From CAKSQF01 sp051867925 (GTDB lineage: Bacteria; Bacillota; Clostridia; Oscillospirales; CAG-272): DNA of 64,000 nucleotides. Both the position numbers and the translations under genes were made by a program. The notes beneath the pieces were generated by a model. The model was not told the origin of the DNA. It worked only from the letters and a program-made list of their open reading frames with translations, and ran no database searches. Position 1 is the stretch's first letter. Each line of letters starts with the position of its first letter. The DNA is taken from NCBI GenBank assembly GCA_051867925.1, contig JBJDZI010000030.1:1-64000 (forward strand). The letters run 5' to 3'. Shown here in pieces: positions 8,237-16,075 of this stretch.

Positions 8237-11200
8237 TTAAAACTCGTCATCGGAATCGACGTCATCAACGTCATCCATCATTTCGGTAAACAGTTCGTCT
8301 TCGCCGTATTCGTCTACGCCGTCGCCGTTGTCAGAATGTCCGGTGAAGGTCTCTTCAAAGAAGCCTTCGCCCATTTCTTTGGTCACAATATTGGAGCCGA
8401 TCTCTTCTTCGGTAAAGGTGGGAGCAGACAGCTCGTCTTCATCGTCCAGCGTTGCCAGATCGATCTCGTCGCCGTTCTTGTTCAGCACCTTGACATTCAG
8501 CGCCAGCGACTGCAGTTCCTTCACCAGCACCTTGAATGCCGCGGGCACGCCGGGAGTGGGGATGTTCTCGCCCTTGACGATCGCCTCGTATGCCTTCACA
8601 CGACCGGTCACATCGTCGGACTTGATGGTCAGAATTTCCTGCAGAGTGTATGCGGCACCGTATGCTTCCAGTGCCCAAACTTCCATCTCACCGAAACGCT
8701 GACCGCCGAACTGCGCTTTACCGCCCAAAGGCTGCTGCGTAACCAGCGAGTAAGGACCGGTAGAACGAGCGTGGATCTTATCATCAACCAGATGGTGGAG
8801 TTTGAGGTAGTACATGATACCCACGGTGACGGGGTTATCGAAGCGGCGACCGGTTCTGCCATCGTACAGGATGGACTTGCCGTCGATGATTTTGAGCTTA
8901 TGCTCTTCCATCATCTCCAGCAGCTCTGCTCTGGTATACTTGGAAACATCGAACTCGGGATAAGTCTTTTCGCCGGTCTCTTCGTTGACCTCTTCCAGAT
9001 AGATAGTCTTGCCGTCCAGTTTGTCGGAAGGAAGTACATCACGGTACATTCCTGCCATCTTCATGCACTCAGCGATGTCTTTCTCGTTGGCACCGTCGAA
9101 TACGGGAGTCATGACCTTCCAGCCCAACTTGCGAGCCGCAATGCCGAGGTGAACCTCCAGCACCTGACCGATGTTCATTCGGGAAGGCACGCCCAGAGGG
9201 TTCAGCACGATATCCAGAGGAGTACCGTCTGCCAGGAAAGGCATATCTTCGGGAGGCAGAATACGGGATACGACACCCTTGTTACCATGGCGGCCTGCCA
9301 TCTTGTCGCCCACGGAAATCTTTCTCTTCTGGGCGATGTATACGCGGACCACTTTATTCACGCCGGGACCCAGTTCATCGCTGTTCTCGCGGGAGAATAC
9401 TTTGACGTCAACAACGATACCCGACTCACCGTGGGGCAAACGCATGGAAGTGTCACGCACTTCTCTTGCCTTCTCGCCGAAGATCGCGCGGAGCAGACGC
9501 TCCTCTGCGGTCAGTTCAGTCTCTCCCTTGGGAGTGACCTTACCAACCAGAATGTCGCCGGAGCGAACCTCGGTACCCTTGCGGATGATACCCTCTGCGT
9601 TCAGATCCTTCAGCGCGTCTTCGCCGACGTTGGGAATCTCGCGGGTAATTTCTTCCGGTCCCAGTTTGGTATCGCGGGCTTCATGGGTATATTCTTCGAT
9701 GTGGATGGAGGTGTACACATCGTCACGAACCAGACGCTCGTTCAGCAGAACGGCGTCCTCGTAGTTGTAACCTTCCCAAGTCATGAAGCCGATCAGAGGG
9801 TTCTTACCCAAGGAGATCTCGCCGTGGTCGGTCGCAGGGCCGTCTGCGATAACCCGACCGGCGTCGATATATTCGCCCTCGTTGATGATGGGGCGCTGGT
9901 TTACGCAGGTGCCCTGGTTGGAGCGCTTGAACTTCAGAAGGTGATAGGTGTCCTTCGTACCTGCATCGGTGCGAATGACGATCTCATCAGCGGTTACGCG
10001 CTCTGCAACGCCGGAATTCTTGGCGCAGATGACGACGCCGGAGTCAATTGCCGCCTTGTACTCCATGCCGGTACCGACGATAGGAGCCTGGCTGACCATC
10101 AGCGGCACTGCCTGCTTCTGCATGTTGGAACCCATCAGCGCACGGGAGTTGTCATCGTTTTCCAGGAAGGGGATGAAGGAGGTGGCAACCGAAACGACCA
10201 TCTTGGGCGATACGTCCATGTAGTCTGCTTCGGAAGCGTTTACTTCCAGAATCTCGGAGCGGCGACGAACGGAAACCTTCTGATTGACGAAACGGAAGTT
10301 TTCGTCCAGAGGCTCGTTTGCCTGCGCTACGGTATAGTTATCTTCTACGTCAGCGGTCATGTAGTCCACTTCGTTGGTAACGATGGACTCAACGTACTTG
10401 CCGTTTTCATCGTAGATCTTCTTGATCTTACGGTAGGGTGCTTCGATGAAGCCGTATTCGTTGACCTTTGCGTAGGTGGAAAGGTAAGAGATCAGACCGA
10501 TGTTAGGACCTTCGGGAGTCTCGATAGGACACATACGACCGTAGTGGGTGTAGTGTACGTCACGGACATCGAAGGAGGCACGGTCACGGGACAGACCGCC
10601 GGGGCCCAGTGCGGACAGACGGCGCTTGTGGGTGACTTCTGCCAGAGGGTTATTCTGGTCCATGAACTGGGACAGAGGAGAAGAGCCGAAGAAGTCGCGG
10701 ATCGCCGTCACGATGGGACGGATGTTGATCAGCGTTTCGGGAGTCAGGCTCTCGCTGTCCTGCACGGTCATTCTCTCCTTGACGATCTTATCCATACGGG
10801 AGAAACCGATGCGGAACTGGTTCTGCAACAGTTCACCGACGCTTCTCAGACGGCGGTTGCCCAGATGGTCGATATCGTCCACTGTGCCGCAATCGTGGGA
10901 CAGGCAGATCAGATAGTTGACCGATGCGAAAATGTCAGCCTTGGTGATGTGCTTGGGACAAAGAAGTGCATTGCGCTCGCGGCAAGCCTTGATGAAGGTA
11001 GCGCGATCCTGGATGCCAACCTCTTCGATCAGATCGGAGAGTGCCTTAAAATCCACCTTCTCCTTGATTCCTGCTTCACGCAGATCAAAGCCCAATACAG
11101 CCTCAGGGTAAACAGTACCGTTGGAAATGACCTTGATCTCGGTCGCAGCAGCATCGTCGGGGTGACGAACGTAAACTTCGTTCACGCCTGCCATTTCCAA

Positions 11201-12175
11201 CGCATTGGCGATCTCAGCGGTCAGATAGGTTCCCTCGTCGTACAAGAACTCACCGGTGATGGGAGAGATGGCGGGACGGGTCAGAATGCGACCTTCCACG
11301 CGCTTGCCGATGGCAACCTTCTTATTGTACTTGTAACGACCTACGGGAGCCAGATCGTAACGCTTGGGATCGAAGAACATATTGTTGATCAGAACCTGTG
11401 CGCTGTCAACCAGAGGAGGCTCGCCGGGACGGAGCTTGCGATAGATTTCCTTCAGCGATTCTTCTTCGGCGGTAGTGCCGTTTTTCTGCGCCTCTGCGTT
11501 CATGCCATCCTTTTCGATGGTCGCCATGATCTTGACGTCCTCACCGAATACGGCGGTAATGTCGCTGTCATTGCAAAGCCCCAGTGCGCGGAGCAGAACG
11601 GTCACGGGAATCTTACGGTTTTTGTCGATTCGGACAGAGAAAACGTCGTTGGCATCGGTCTCGTACTCCAGCCATGCGCCGCGATAAGGGATGATCTGTG
11701 AGGTGTAGACCTTCTTGCCGGACTTGTCGATCTGGCTGTCGTAGTACATACCGGGGGAGCGGACGATCTGAGAAACGATGACGCGCTCTGCACCGTTGAT
11801 GATGAAAGTGCCGTTGTCGGTCATCAGAGGGAAATCGCCCACATAAATGACACGGTCAATGACCTCTTCGGTATTCTTATTGTAGAGACGAACCTTTACA
11901 CGCAGGGGTGCGGCAAAGTTGACGTCGCGATCCTTGCACTCCTCTTCGGGGTACTTGGGCGTGTCGTCCAAGGTATAGTCGATGAATTCGATGTAAATGT
12001 TGCCCGAGTAGTCAACGATCGGGGATACATCGCGCAGAACCTCCTGCAGGCCCTCGTCCAAAAACCACTGATAAGATTTCTTCTGGACTTCCAGCAGATT
12101 GGGCATTTCCAGAACTTCGTCAATTTTGGAGAAGCTCATCCGCTCGGTGGTGCCGAGCATTTGGGATTTGACCAT
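8237..12175 (-). CDS. rpoB: DNA-directed RNA polymerase beta subunit
   Basis: 1312 residues. Typical conserved blocks are present: the rifampicin-site region (SSPLSQFMDQNNPLAEVTHK, then RRLSALGPGGLSRDRA), the KMAGRHGNKGV block near the active site, and the C-terminal clamp segment (GGKAQFGGQRFGEMEVWALE). The C-terminus is acidic. ATG at 12175 is chosen because GGAGG lies at normal distance; a TTG two codons earlier would touch the binding site. The promoter is 265 bases upstream, giving an unusually long leader. The ribosomal genes rplJ and rplL that often precede rpoB are absent; rpsT is upstream and divergent. Confidence 0.98.
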   Translation of the reverse strand: MVKSQMLGTTERMSFSKIDEVLEMPNLLEVQKKSYQWFLDEGLQEVLRDVSPIVDYSGNIYIEFIDYTLDDTPKYPEEECKDRDVNFAAPLRVKVRLYNKNTEEVIDRVIYVGDFPLMTDNGTFIINGAERVIVSQIVRSPGMYYDSQIDKSGKKVYTSQIIPYRGAWLEYETDANDVFSVRIDKNRKIPVTVLLRALGLCNDSDITAVFGEDVKIMATIEKDGMNAEAQKNGTTAEEESLKEIYRKLRPGEPPLVDSAQVLINNMFFDPKRYDLAPVGRYKYNKKVAIGKRVEGRILTRPAISPITGEFLYDEGTYLTAEIANALEMAGVNEVYVRHPDDAAATEIKVISNGTVYPEAVLGFDLREAGIKEKVDFKALSDLIEEVGIQDRATFIKACRERNALLCPKHITKADIFASVNYLICLSHDCGTVDDIDHLGNRRLRSVGELLQNQFRIGFSRMDKIVKERMTVQDSESLTPETLINIRPIVTAIRDFFGSSPLSQFMDQNNPLAEVTHKRRLSALGPGGLSRDRASFDVRDVHYTHYGRMCPIETPEGPNIGLISYLSTYAKVNEYGFIEAPYRKIKKIYDENGKYVESIVTNEVDYMTADVEDNYTVAQANEPLDENFRFVNQKVSVRRRSEILEVNASEADYMDVSPKMVVSVATSFIPFLENDDNSRALMGSNMQKQAVPLMVSQAPIVGTGMEYKAAIDSGVVICAKNSGVAERVTADEIVIRTDAGTKDTYHLLKFKRSNQGTCVNQRPIINEGEYIDAGRVIADGPATDHGEISLGKNPLIGFMTWEGYNYEDAVLLNERLVRDDVYTSIHIEEYTHEARDTKLGPEEITREIPNVGEDALKDLNAEGIIRKGTEVRSGDILVGKVTPKGETELTAEERLLRAIFGEKAREVRDTSMRLPHGESGIVVDVKVFSRENSDELGPGVNKVVRVYIAQKRKISVGDKMAGRHGNKGVVSRILPPEDMPFLADGTPLDIVLNPLGVPSRMNIGQVLEVHLGIAARKLGWKVMTPVFDGANEKDIAECMKMAGMYRDVLPSDKLDGKTIYLEEVNEETGEKTYPEFDVSKYTRAELLEMMEEHKLKIIDGKSILYDGRTGRRFDNPVTVGIMYYLKLHHLVDDKIHARSTGPYSLVTQQPLGGKAQFGGQRFGEMEVWALEAYGAAYTLQEILTIKSDDVTGRVKAYEAIVKGENIPTPGVPAAFKVLVKELQSLALNVKVLNKNGDEIDLATLDDEDELSAPTFTEEEIGSNIVTKEMGEGFFEETFTGHSDNGDGVDEYGEDELFTEMMDDVDDVDSDDEF

Positions 12176-12432
12176 ATACAATCCTCCGTTTCAAAATAAA
12201 TAGACCATACTTTATCATCCGTTTTTTCGTTCACAAAAAATTTAATCATTTTACCCCTGCGGCATTCTGGTTAAAGCCGAATCTTAAGCCAAACGATAAA
12301 GTTCAGTGAGCGAAAGCGTGAAAATAAGGCATGACCTCATTTTTTACCTCAATATTTGTCGACTTTTGTCGTTTTTTTGACCAAAGTCATTCCACACGGT
12401 TATTTAAACGCATTCTAACCGATTTTATTGGA
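12176..12432 (-). other. Long untranslated leader of the rpoBC mRNA
   Basis: About 257 bases between the presumed transcription start and rpoB, with no coding frame of note. It includes A/T-rich runs and short self-complementary pieces such as CGACAAAAGTCG, but no fold matching a riboswitch that I recognise. Confidence 0.5.
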
Positions 12433-12439
12433 TGCTAAC

Positions 12440-12468
12440 ATAATACCACATTTGCTGGTATTTGTCAA
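12440..12468 (-). promoter_or_regulatory. Strong promoter of rpoBC
   Basis: On the minus strand: TTGACA (12463-12468), 17 bases, TATTAT (12440-12445). This is near consensus. Confidence 0.8.
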
Positions 12469-12509
12469 GATATTTTTTCAAAAAAATGAAAAAATTTTTC
12501 AAAAAGGGC

Positions 12510-12538
12510 TTGCTTTTTTCGAAAATATGTGCTATGAT
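12510..12538 (+). promoter_or_regulatory. Promoter of rpsT
   Basis: TTGCTT, 17 bases, TATGAT, with TG just ahead of the -10. A small hairpin (TTGAGCCG-AC-CGGCTCAA, about 12552-12569) follows in the leader. Confidence 0.75.
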
Positions 12539-12634
12539 ACTGGAGTAATGGTTTGAGCCGACCGGCTCAACGAGAATTCATCGATTTCTGACCCTCACAC
12601 CGGGCAGAAAAATCGCTACGAGGAGGTGTACCCC

Positions 12635-12901
12635 ATGCCGAATATCAAATCCGCTAAAAAGCGCGTGCTTGTCACCGAAACCAAGACCCTGCAGAACAAA
12701 ATGTTCAAGTCCTCTTATAAGACCGCTGTCAAGAAGTACGAAAGTGCTGTTGAAGCAGGCGATAAGGAGGCTGCAATCGCTCTCTACAAGGCTGTTGTCA
12801 AGAAGGTTGACCAGGCTGCTGCTCGTGGAATCATCCACGCTAACGCTGCTGCAAGAAAGAAGAGCCAGTTCACTCTGATGCTCAACAAAATCGGCGCGTA
12901 A
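12635..12901 (+). CDS. rpsT: 30S ribosomal protein S20
   Basis: 88 residues, basic, starting MPNIKSAKKRVLVTETKTLQ as usual for S20, and predicted to be a bundle of helices. It binds 16S rRNA in the small subunit. GAGGAGG lies 8 bases before the ATG at 12635; an upstream in-frame GTG overlaps the binding site and is rejected. It has its own promoter and is followed by a strong terminator. Single-gene transcription of rpsT is common in Firmicutes. Confidence 0.97.
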   Translation: MPNIKSAKKRVLVTETKTLQNKMFKSSYKTAVKKYESAVEAGDKEAAIALYKAVVKKVDQAAARGIIHANAAARKKSQFTLMLNKIGA

Positions 12902-12971
12902 GTCATTCCGGAATGTCAGGATCTGCAATGCAAGTCCCAAGCATTCCGGTTTGTTTTTTTGTTTTTGGACG

Positions 12972-13014
12972 CTCCCCTGCAATATTCCGCAGAGTATTGC
13001 AGGGGAGATTTTTT
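12972..13014. terminator. Strong terminator after rpsT
   Basis: A 13-bp perfect stem (12972-12984 with 12995-13007) is followed by T6. The minus strand also has T-rich sequence after the stem, so it can serve the convergent radical SAM gene as well. Confidence 0.9.
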
Positions 13015-13045
13015 CGGTGACTGACGGAATTTCTTGCCGATGAAA

Positions 13046-13651
13046 CTATTCCTCGTTACTGATAAACTCCCGCACCCGAAGGGTGACACCGCACTCTGCG
13101 GCGATCTCACGGCAACGCTCGATCTCCTCGGGCGAAATGGTGGTGTCCACCACGGAGAGGACTACCTTGGGAACATAGCGGACGGCGGCTTTGGCAAAGT
13201 CCAGCAAACCCTCGTATGCCGCCTCGCCAAAGCGGCTGTGGCAAATCTTCTGATAAGAAGCCGCGTCGGCAGTATTCAGCGAAACCGACAGCACGTCAAT
13301 GAGTCCTGCCAGTTTGGGGGTAATATCGTAGCCTGCAATCAGACTTCCCTGCCCGTTGGTATTGATGCGAATGGGAAGCATCGTGCGCTCCTTCACTCTG
13401 CGGGCAACCTCCAAAATATCGTCTATGCGTTCGGTGGGTTCACCAAAGCCGCAGAAGACCAGTTCGGTGTATTTGGTCAGATCCCGGGCAAAGATGCTTT
13501 CGCAGATCTCGTCCACGGTAGGTTCGCGCTTCAGCCACAGATCGCCGTAATAGGATTCCACGGTGGAGCGGACGCAAAATTCACAGGCATTGGAGCAACG
13601 GTTGGTGGAGTTGACGTAAAGTCCGCTGCCGACCTCATAAGTGACGGTCAT
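13046..13651 (-). CDS. TatD-linked radical SAM protein
   Basis: 201 residues. The iron-sulfur motif is NRCSNACEFC (Cys19, Cys23, Cys26), then CGFGEPT as the SAM-binding glycine motif and RINTNGQG. It is a minimal radical SAM barrel with no accessory domain. Genes of this type sit beside tatD in many anaerobes (radical SAM, TatD family-associated); their substrate is unknown. The start is put at the ATG at 13651, six bases after GAGG, which overlaps the end of tatD by 17 bases. This suggests coupled translation. It is the last gene of the minus-strand cluster that begins with miaA. Confidence 0.85.
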   Translation of the reverse strand: MTVTYEVGSGLYVNSTNRCSNACEFCVRSTVESYYGDLWLKREPTVDEICESIFARDLTKYTELVFCGFGEPTERIDDILEVARRVKERTMLPIRINTNGQGSLIAGYDITPKLAGLIDVLSVSLNTADAASYQKICHSRFGEAAYEGLLDFAKAAVRYVPKVVLSVVDTTISPEEIERCREIAAECGVTLRVREFISNEE

Positions 13652-14447
13652 ATTCATCCTCGATTCCAAATAGTTTGCAGGCGTTGGCGTGGGTCTGCCG
13701 CACGAAGGCTTCCACGTCCTCGCCGCGCAGTTCTGCCGCTTTTGCGGCGGTATAGCAGAGATTGCCCGAATGGTTGGTCTTGCCGCGCATAGGGACGGGC
13801 GAAAGGTAAGGGCAATCGGTCTCGATAAGAATCTGCTCTGCGGGAACGATCTTCACCGCTTCGGGCGCCCGCGCCGCGTTTTTATAGGTGATCACCCCCG
13901 AAAAAGAGATGTACCAGCCGCGCCTTGCCAGTTGGCTCACCATTTCGGGGGAGCAGGAGCAGGAGTGGAGTACGCCGCGGACATTCGGATGAGCCGTCAG
14001 CGCGTCGAACACGTCGCCGTGGGCTTCCCTGTCGTGGATCACCACGGGATAGCCGGTCTCCTCCGCCAGCGTCAGCTGGGCATGGAGCCACTCCTTTTGC
14101 ATTTCGCGGGGCGGATTTTCCTCCCAGTAATAATCCAGCCCGATCTCGCCGATTGCAACGACCTTGGGATGCTCCAGCATCTTGCGCAGGATTTCCATCG
14201 TGTCGGAAAGATCGCCTTCCTGAAGCTGATCATAGATGTTGCCGGGATGGATGCCCACGGCGGCATAGTAATGCGAATAGTGCTCGCAAAGAGCGATATG
14301 TTCCCGGGCATCTGCTGTGGTGGTCGCCGCACCGACGATACAGGTGACGTCCTCGGCAAACAGGCGATCCAGCAGCTGATCCCGCTGACCGTCAAAGCGA
14401 CGGTCGTTGTAGTGGGAGTGGGTATCAAAATAACGTAGTTTTTCCAT
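13635..14447 (-). CDS. tatD: TatD-family metal-dependent hydrolase/DNase
   Basis: 270 residues from MEKLRYFD, the normal family length. Metal ligands are visible in order: DTHSHYN (HxH), GEIGLDYYW (Glu), VVIHDREAH (His), LHSCS (His) and ETDCPYLSP (Asp). TatD enzymes are 3'-5' exonucleases or related hydrolases of the amidohydrolase superfamily. The chosen ATG lies 17 bases after the rluD stop and has no good binding site, so translation may depend on coupling to rluD. A longer frame reaches back into rluD but has no family support. Confidence 0.92.
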   Translation of the reverse strand: MEKLRYFDTHSHYNDRRFDGQRDQLLDRLFAEDVTCIVGAATTTADAREHIALCEHYSHYYAAVGIHPGNIYDQLQEGDLSDTMEILRKMLEHPKVVAIGEIGLDYYWEENPPREMQKEWLHAQLTLAEETGYPVVIHDREAHGDVFDALTAHPNVRGVLHSCSCSPEMVSQLARRGWYISFSGVITYKNAARAPEAVKIVPAEQILIETDCPYLSPVPMRGKTNHSGNLCYTAAKAAELRGEDVEAFVRQTHANACKLFGIEDEYDRHL

Positions 14448-14466
14448 AATTTTTTGTGCCGCAGTT

Positions 14467-15399
14467 TTAACCGCCGCGTGCTTCCAGTTTTTGCAGAAGC
14501 GCGGTAAAATAGTCGGGCAGATCACTTTCAAAGAACATTTCTTTGCCCGTAATTGGGTGGATAAAGCCTATGGTGCGGGCGTGGAGGCATTGTCCTGCCA
14601 TCATCGATGCCATTTGCTTCTCCAGCGGCGAGTTTCCTCCTCCGTAGACGGGATCGCAAAAGAGCGGATGTCCGATGGAAGACAGGTGAACGCGGATCTG
14701 GTGGGTGCGCCCGGTTTCCAGCACGCATTTCACATGGGTGTAACCTGCATACTGCCGTAATACCGACCAATGGGTGACAGCGTCTCTGCCGTCCGGGACG
14801 ATCGCCATTTTTTTGCGATCAGTGGGATGTCTTCCGATGGACGCGTGGACGGTTCCTTTCTCCTCCCGAAAACGTCCCACCGCTATGGCTTCGTAGGAGC
14901 GCAGAAAGCTGTGGGTGCTGATCTGTTCTGCCAGCGAGAGATGGGCTTTGTCGTTTTTGGCGACGATCAGCAGTCCGCTGGTGTCCTTGTCGATGCGATG
15001 GACGATTCCGGGGCGGATCACGCCGTTGATGCCCGACAGCGAGTCGCCGCAATGATAGAGGAGCGCATTGACCAGCGTTCCCGTATAATTGCCGGGAGCG
15101 GGATGCACCACCATGCCCTTGGGCTTGTTGACCACCAGCAGATCGCCGTCCTCGTAAACGATCTCGATGGGGATGTTTTCGGGCAGGGCTTCGGTGGGTT
15201 CGGGGTCGGGGATGGTGATCTCAATCAGATCTTCCGCCTTCAGTTTCTCGTTTTTGACCGCAATTTTCCCGCAACGCAGGACATTGCCGTCCTCACAGAG
15301 TTTTTGAACGGCGGAGCGGGTCAATTCGCAGGCATCGGACAGGTACTGATCCAGCCGACGACCCGCATCCTCAGGAGAGACGGTGATCGTTCGTGTCAT
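14467..15399 (-). CDS. rluD: RluD-family 23S rRNA pseudouridine synthase
   Basis: 310 residues. An N-terminal S4 RNA-binding domain (GRRLDQYLSDACELTRSAVQ) precedes a catalytic domain with the active Asp in VHRIDKDTSGLL and the GRTHQIRVHLSSIGHP block. In B. subtilis the equivalent neighbour of lspA is ylyB. It would convert uridines to pseudouridine in 23S rRNA; the exact sites cannot be told. GAGG lies 8 bases before the ATG at 15399, so the start overlaps the end of lspA by 29 bases. Confidence 0.9.
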   Translation of the reverse strand: MTRTITVSPEDAGRRLDQYLSDACELTRSAVQKLCEDGNVLRCGKIAVKNEKLKAEDLIEITIPDPEPTEALPENIPIEIVYEDGDLLVVNKPKGMVVHPAPGNYTGTLVNALLYHCGDSLSGINGVIRPGIVHRIDKDTSGLLIVAKNDKAHLSLAEQISTHSFLRSYEAIAVGRFREEKGTVHASIGRHPTDRKKMAIVPDGRDAVTHWSVLRQYAGYTHVKCVLETGRTHQIRVHLSSIGHPLFCDPVYGGGNSPLEKQMASMMAGQCLHARTIGFIHPITGKEMFFESDLPDYFTALLQKLEARGG

Positions 15400-16075
15400 G
15401 GTTTTCATCCTCGGATGGGGGAACATCCGTCTCGGGGGCGGAGGTTTGGGAAGGGGCGATCTCAGGCGCGGATGCCGGCTCCCCTTGGGATGCGGCGGGT
15501 GCGACTTGCACCGCTTTTTTACGGCGGGCTTCCTTCACCTCATCGATGATTACCGCAAGGACGATGAGTCCTGCGCCAACACAGACTGCCGCATCGGCTA
15601 TGTTGAAGATCCACGACCACAGATTCGGAAAGGCGCAGAAATCAATGAAATCAATCACCGCGCCGTCACCGAAGGTCTCTCCGTTCCAGAGACGGTCGAT
15701 CATATTACCCACACCGCCGCCTACCACCATCGCCAGCGCGATGCCGTAGAGGGTGCCGATCTTTTTGGAGCGCAGCACCAGACAGGTGCCGATTCCCAAA
15801 ACGGCAACGGTGGAGAGGACGATAAAGATCCAGCGATGATCGGAAAGCATACCGAATGCCGCACCTTCGTTCAGGATATAGGTGAAGTGCAACACACCCT
15901 CGATGAGAGGCTTGCTTTCCTTCAGCGCAAAATTGTTTACGATAAGCAGTTTGGTAATCTGATCCAGTAAAACCACCAGAAGCAGCACCCCGATATAGAG
16001 TGCTGCTTTTCTGACGTTTACTGCAATCACAGACTCGTCTTTTACAGACCGAGAATGGTTTTGCATCTCTTGCAT
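15371..16075 (-). CDS. lspA: Lipoprotein signal peptidase II with long C-terminal tail
   Basis: About 234 residues. Four membrane helices hold the two catalytic Asp motifs: GNMIDRL and FNIADAAVCVGAGL. It removes signal peptides from prolipoproteins; several lipoproteins are encoded nearby. After the fourth helix comes a tail of about 55 residues rich in Ala, Pro, Ser and Glu (for example PAASQGEPASAPEIAPSQ), which most LspA proteins lack. The start is uncertain: ATG 16075 has AAGGA five bases before it and overlaps ileS by 34 bases, while a GTG at 16030 would give a more usual short N-terminus but a weak binding site. Confidence 0.9.
   Translation of the reverse strand: MQEMQNHSRSVKDESVIAVNVRKAALYIGVLLLVVLLDQITKLLIVNNFALKESKPLIEGVLHFTYILNEGAAFGMLSDHRWIFIVLSTVAVLGIGTCLVLRSKKIGTLYGIALAMVVGGGVGNMIDRLWNGETFGDGAVIDFIDFCAFPNLWSWIFNIADAAVCVGAGLIVLAVIIDEVKEARRKKAVQVAPAASQGEPASAPEIAPSQTSAPETDVPPSEDENHDTNDHRLS

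Noticed and set aside
8192..11701. Open frame of 1169 codons opposite rpoB (and one of 854 codons opposite rpoC)
   Set aside because: Both lie antisense to highly conserved RNA polymerase genes, with sequence explained by the codon use of those genes.
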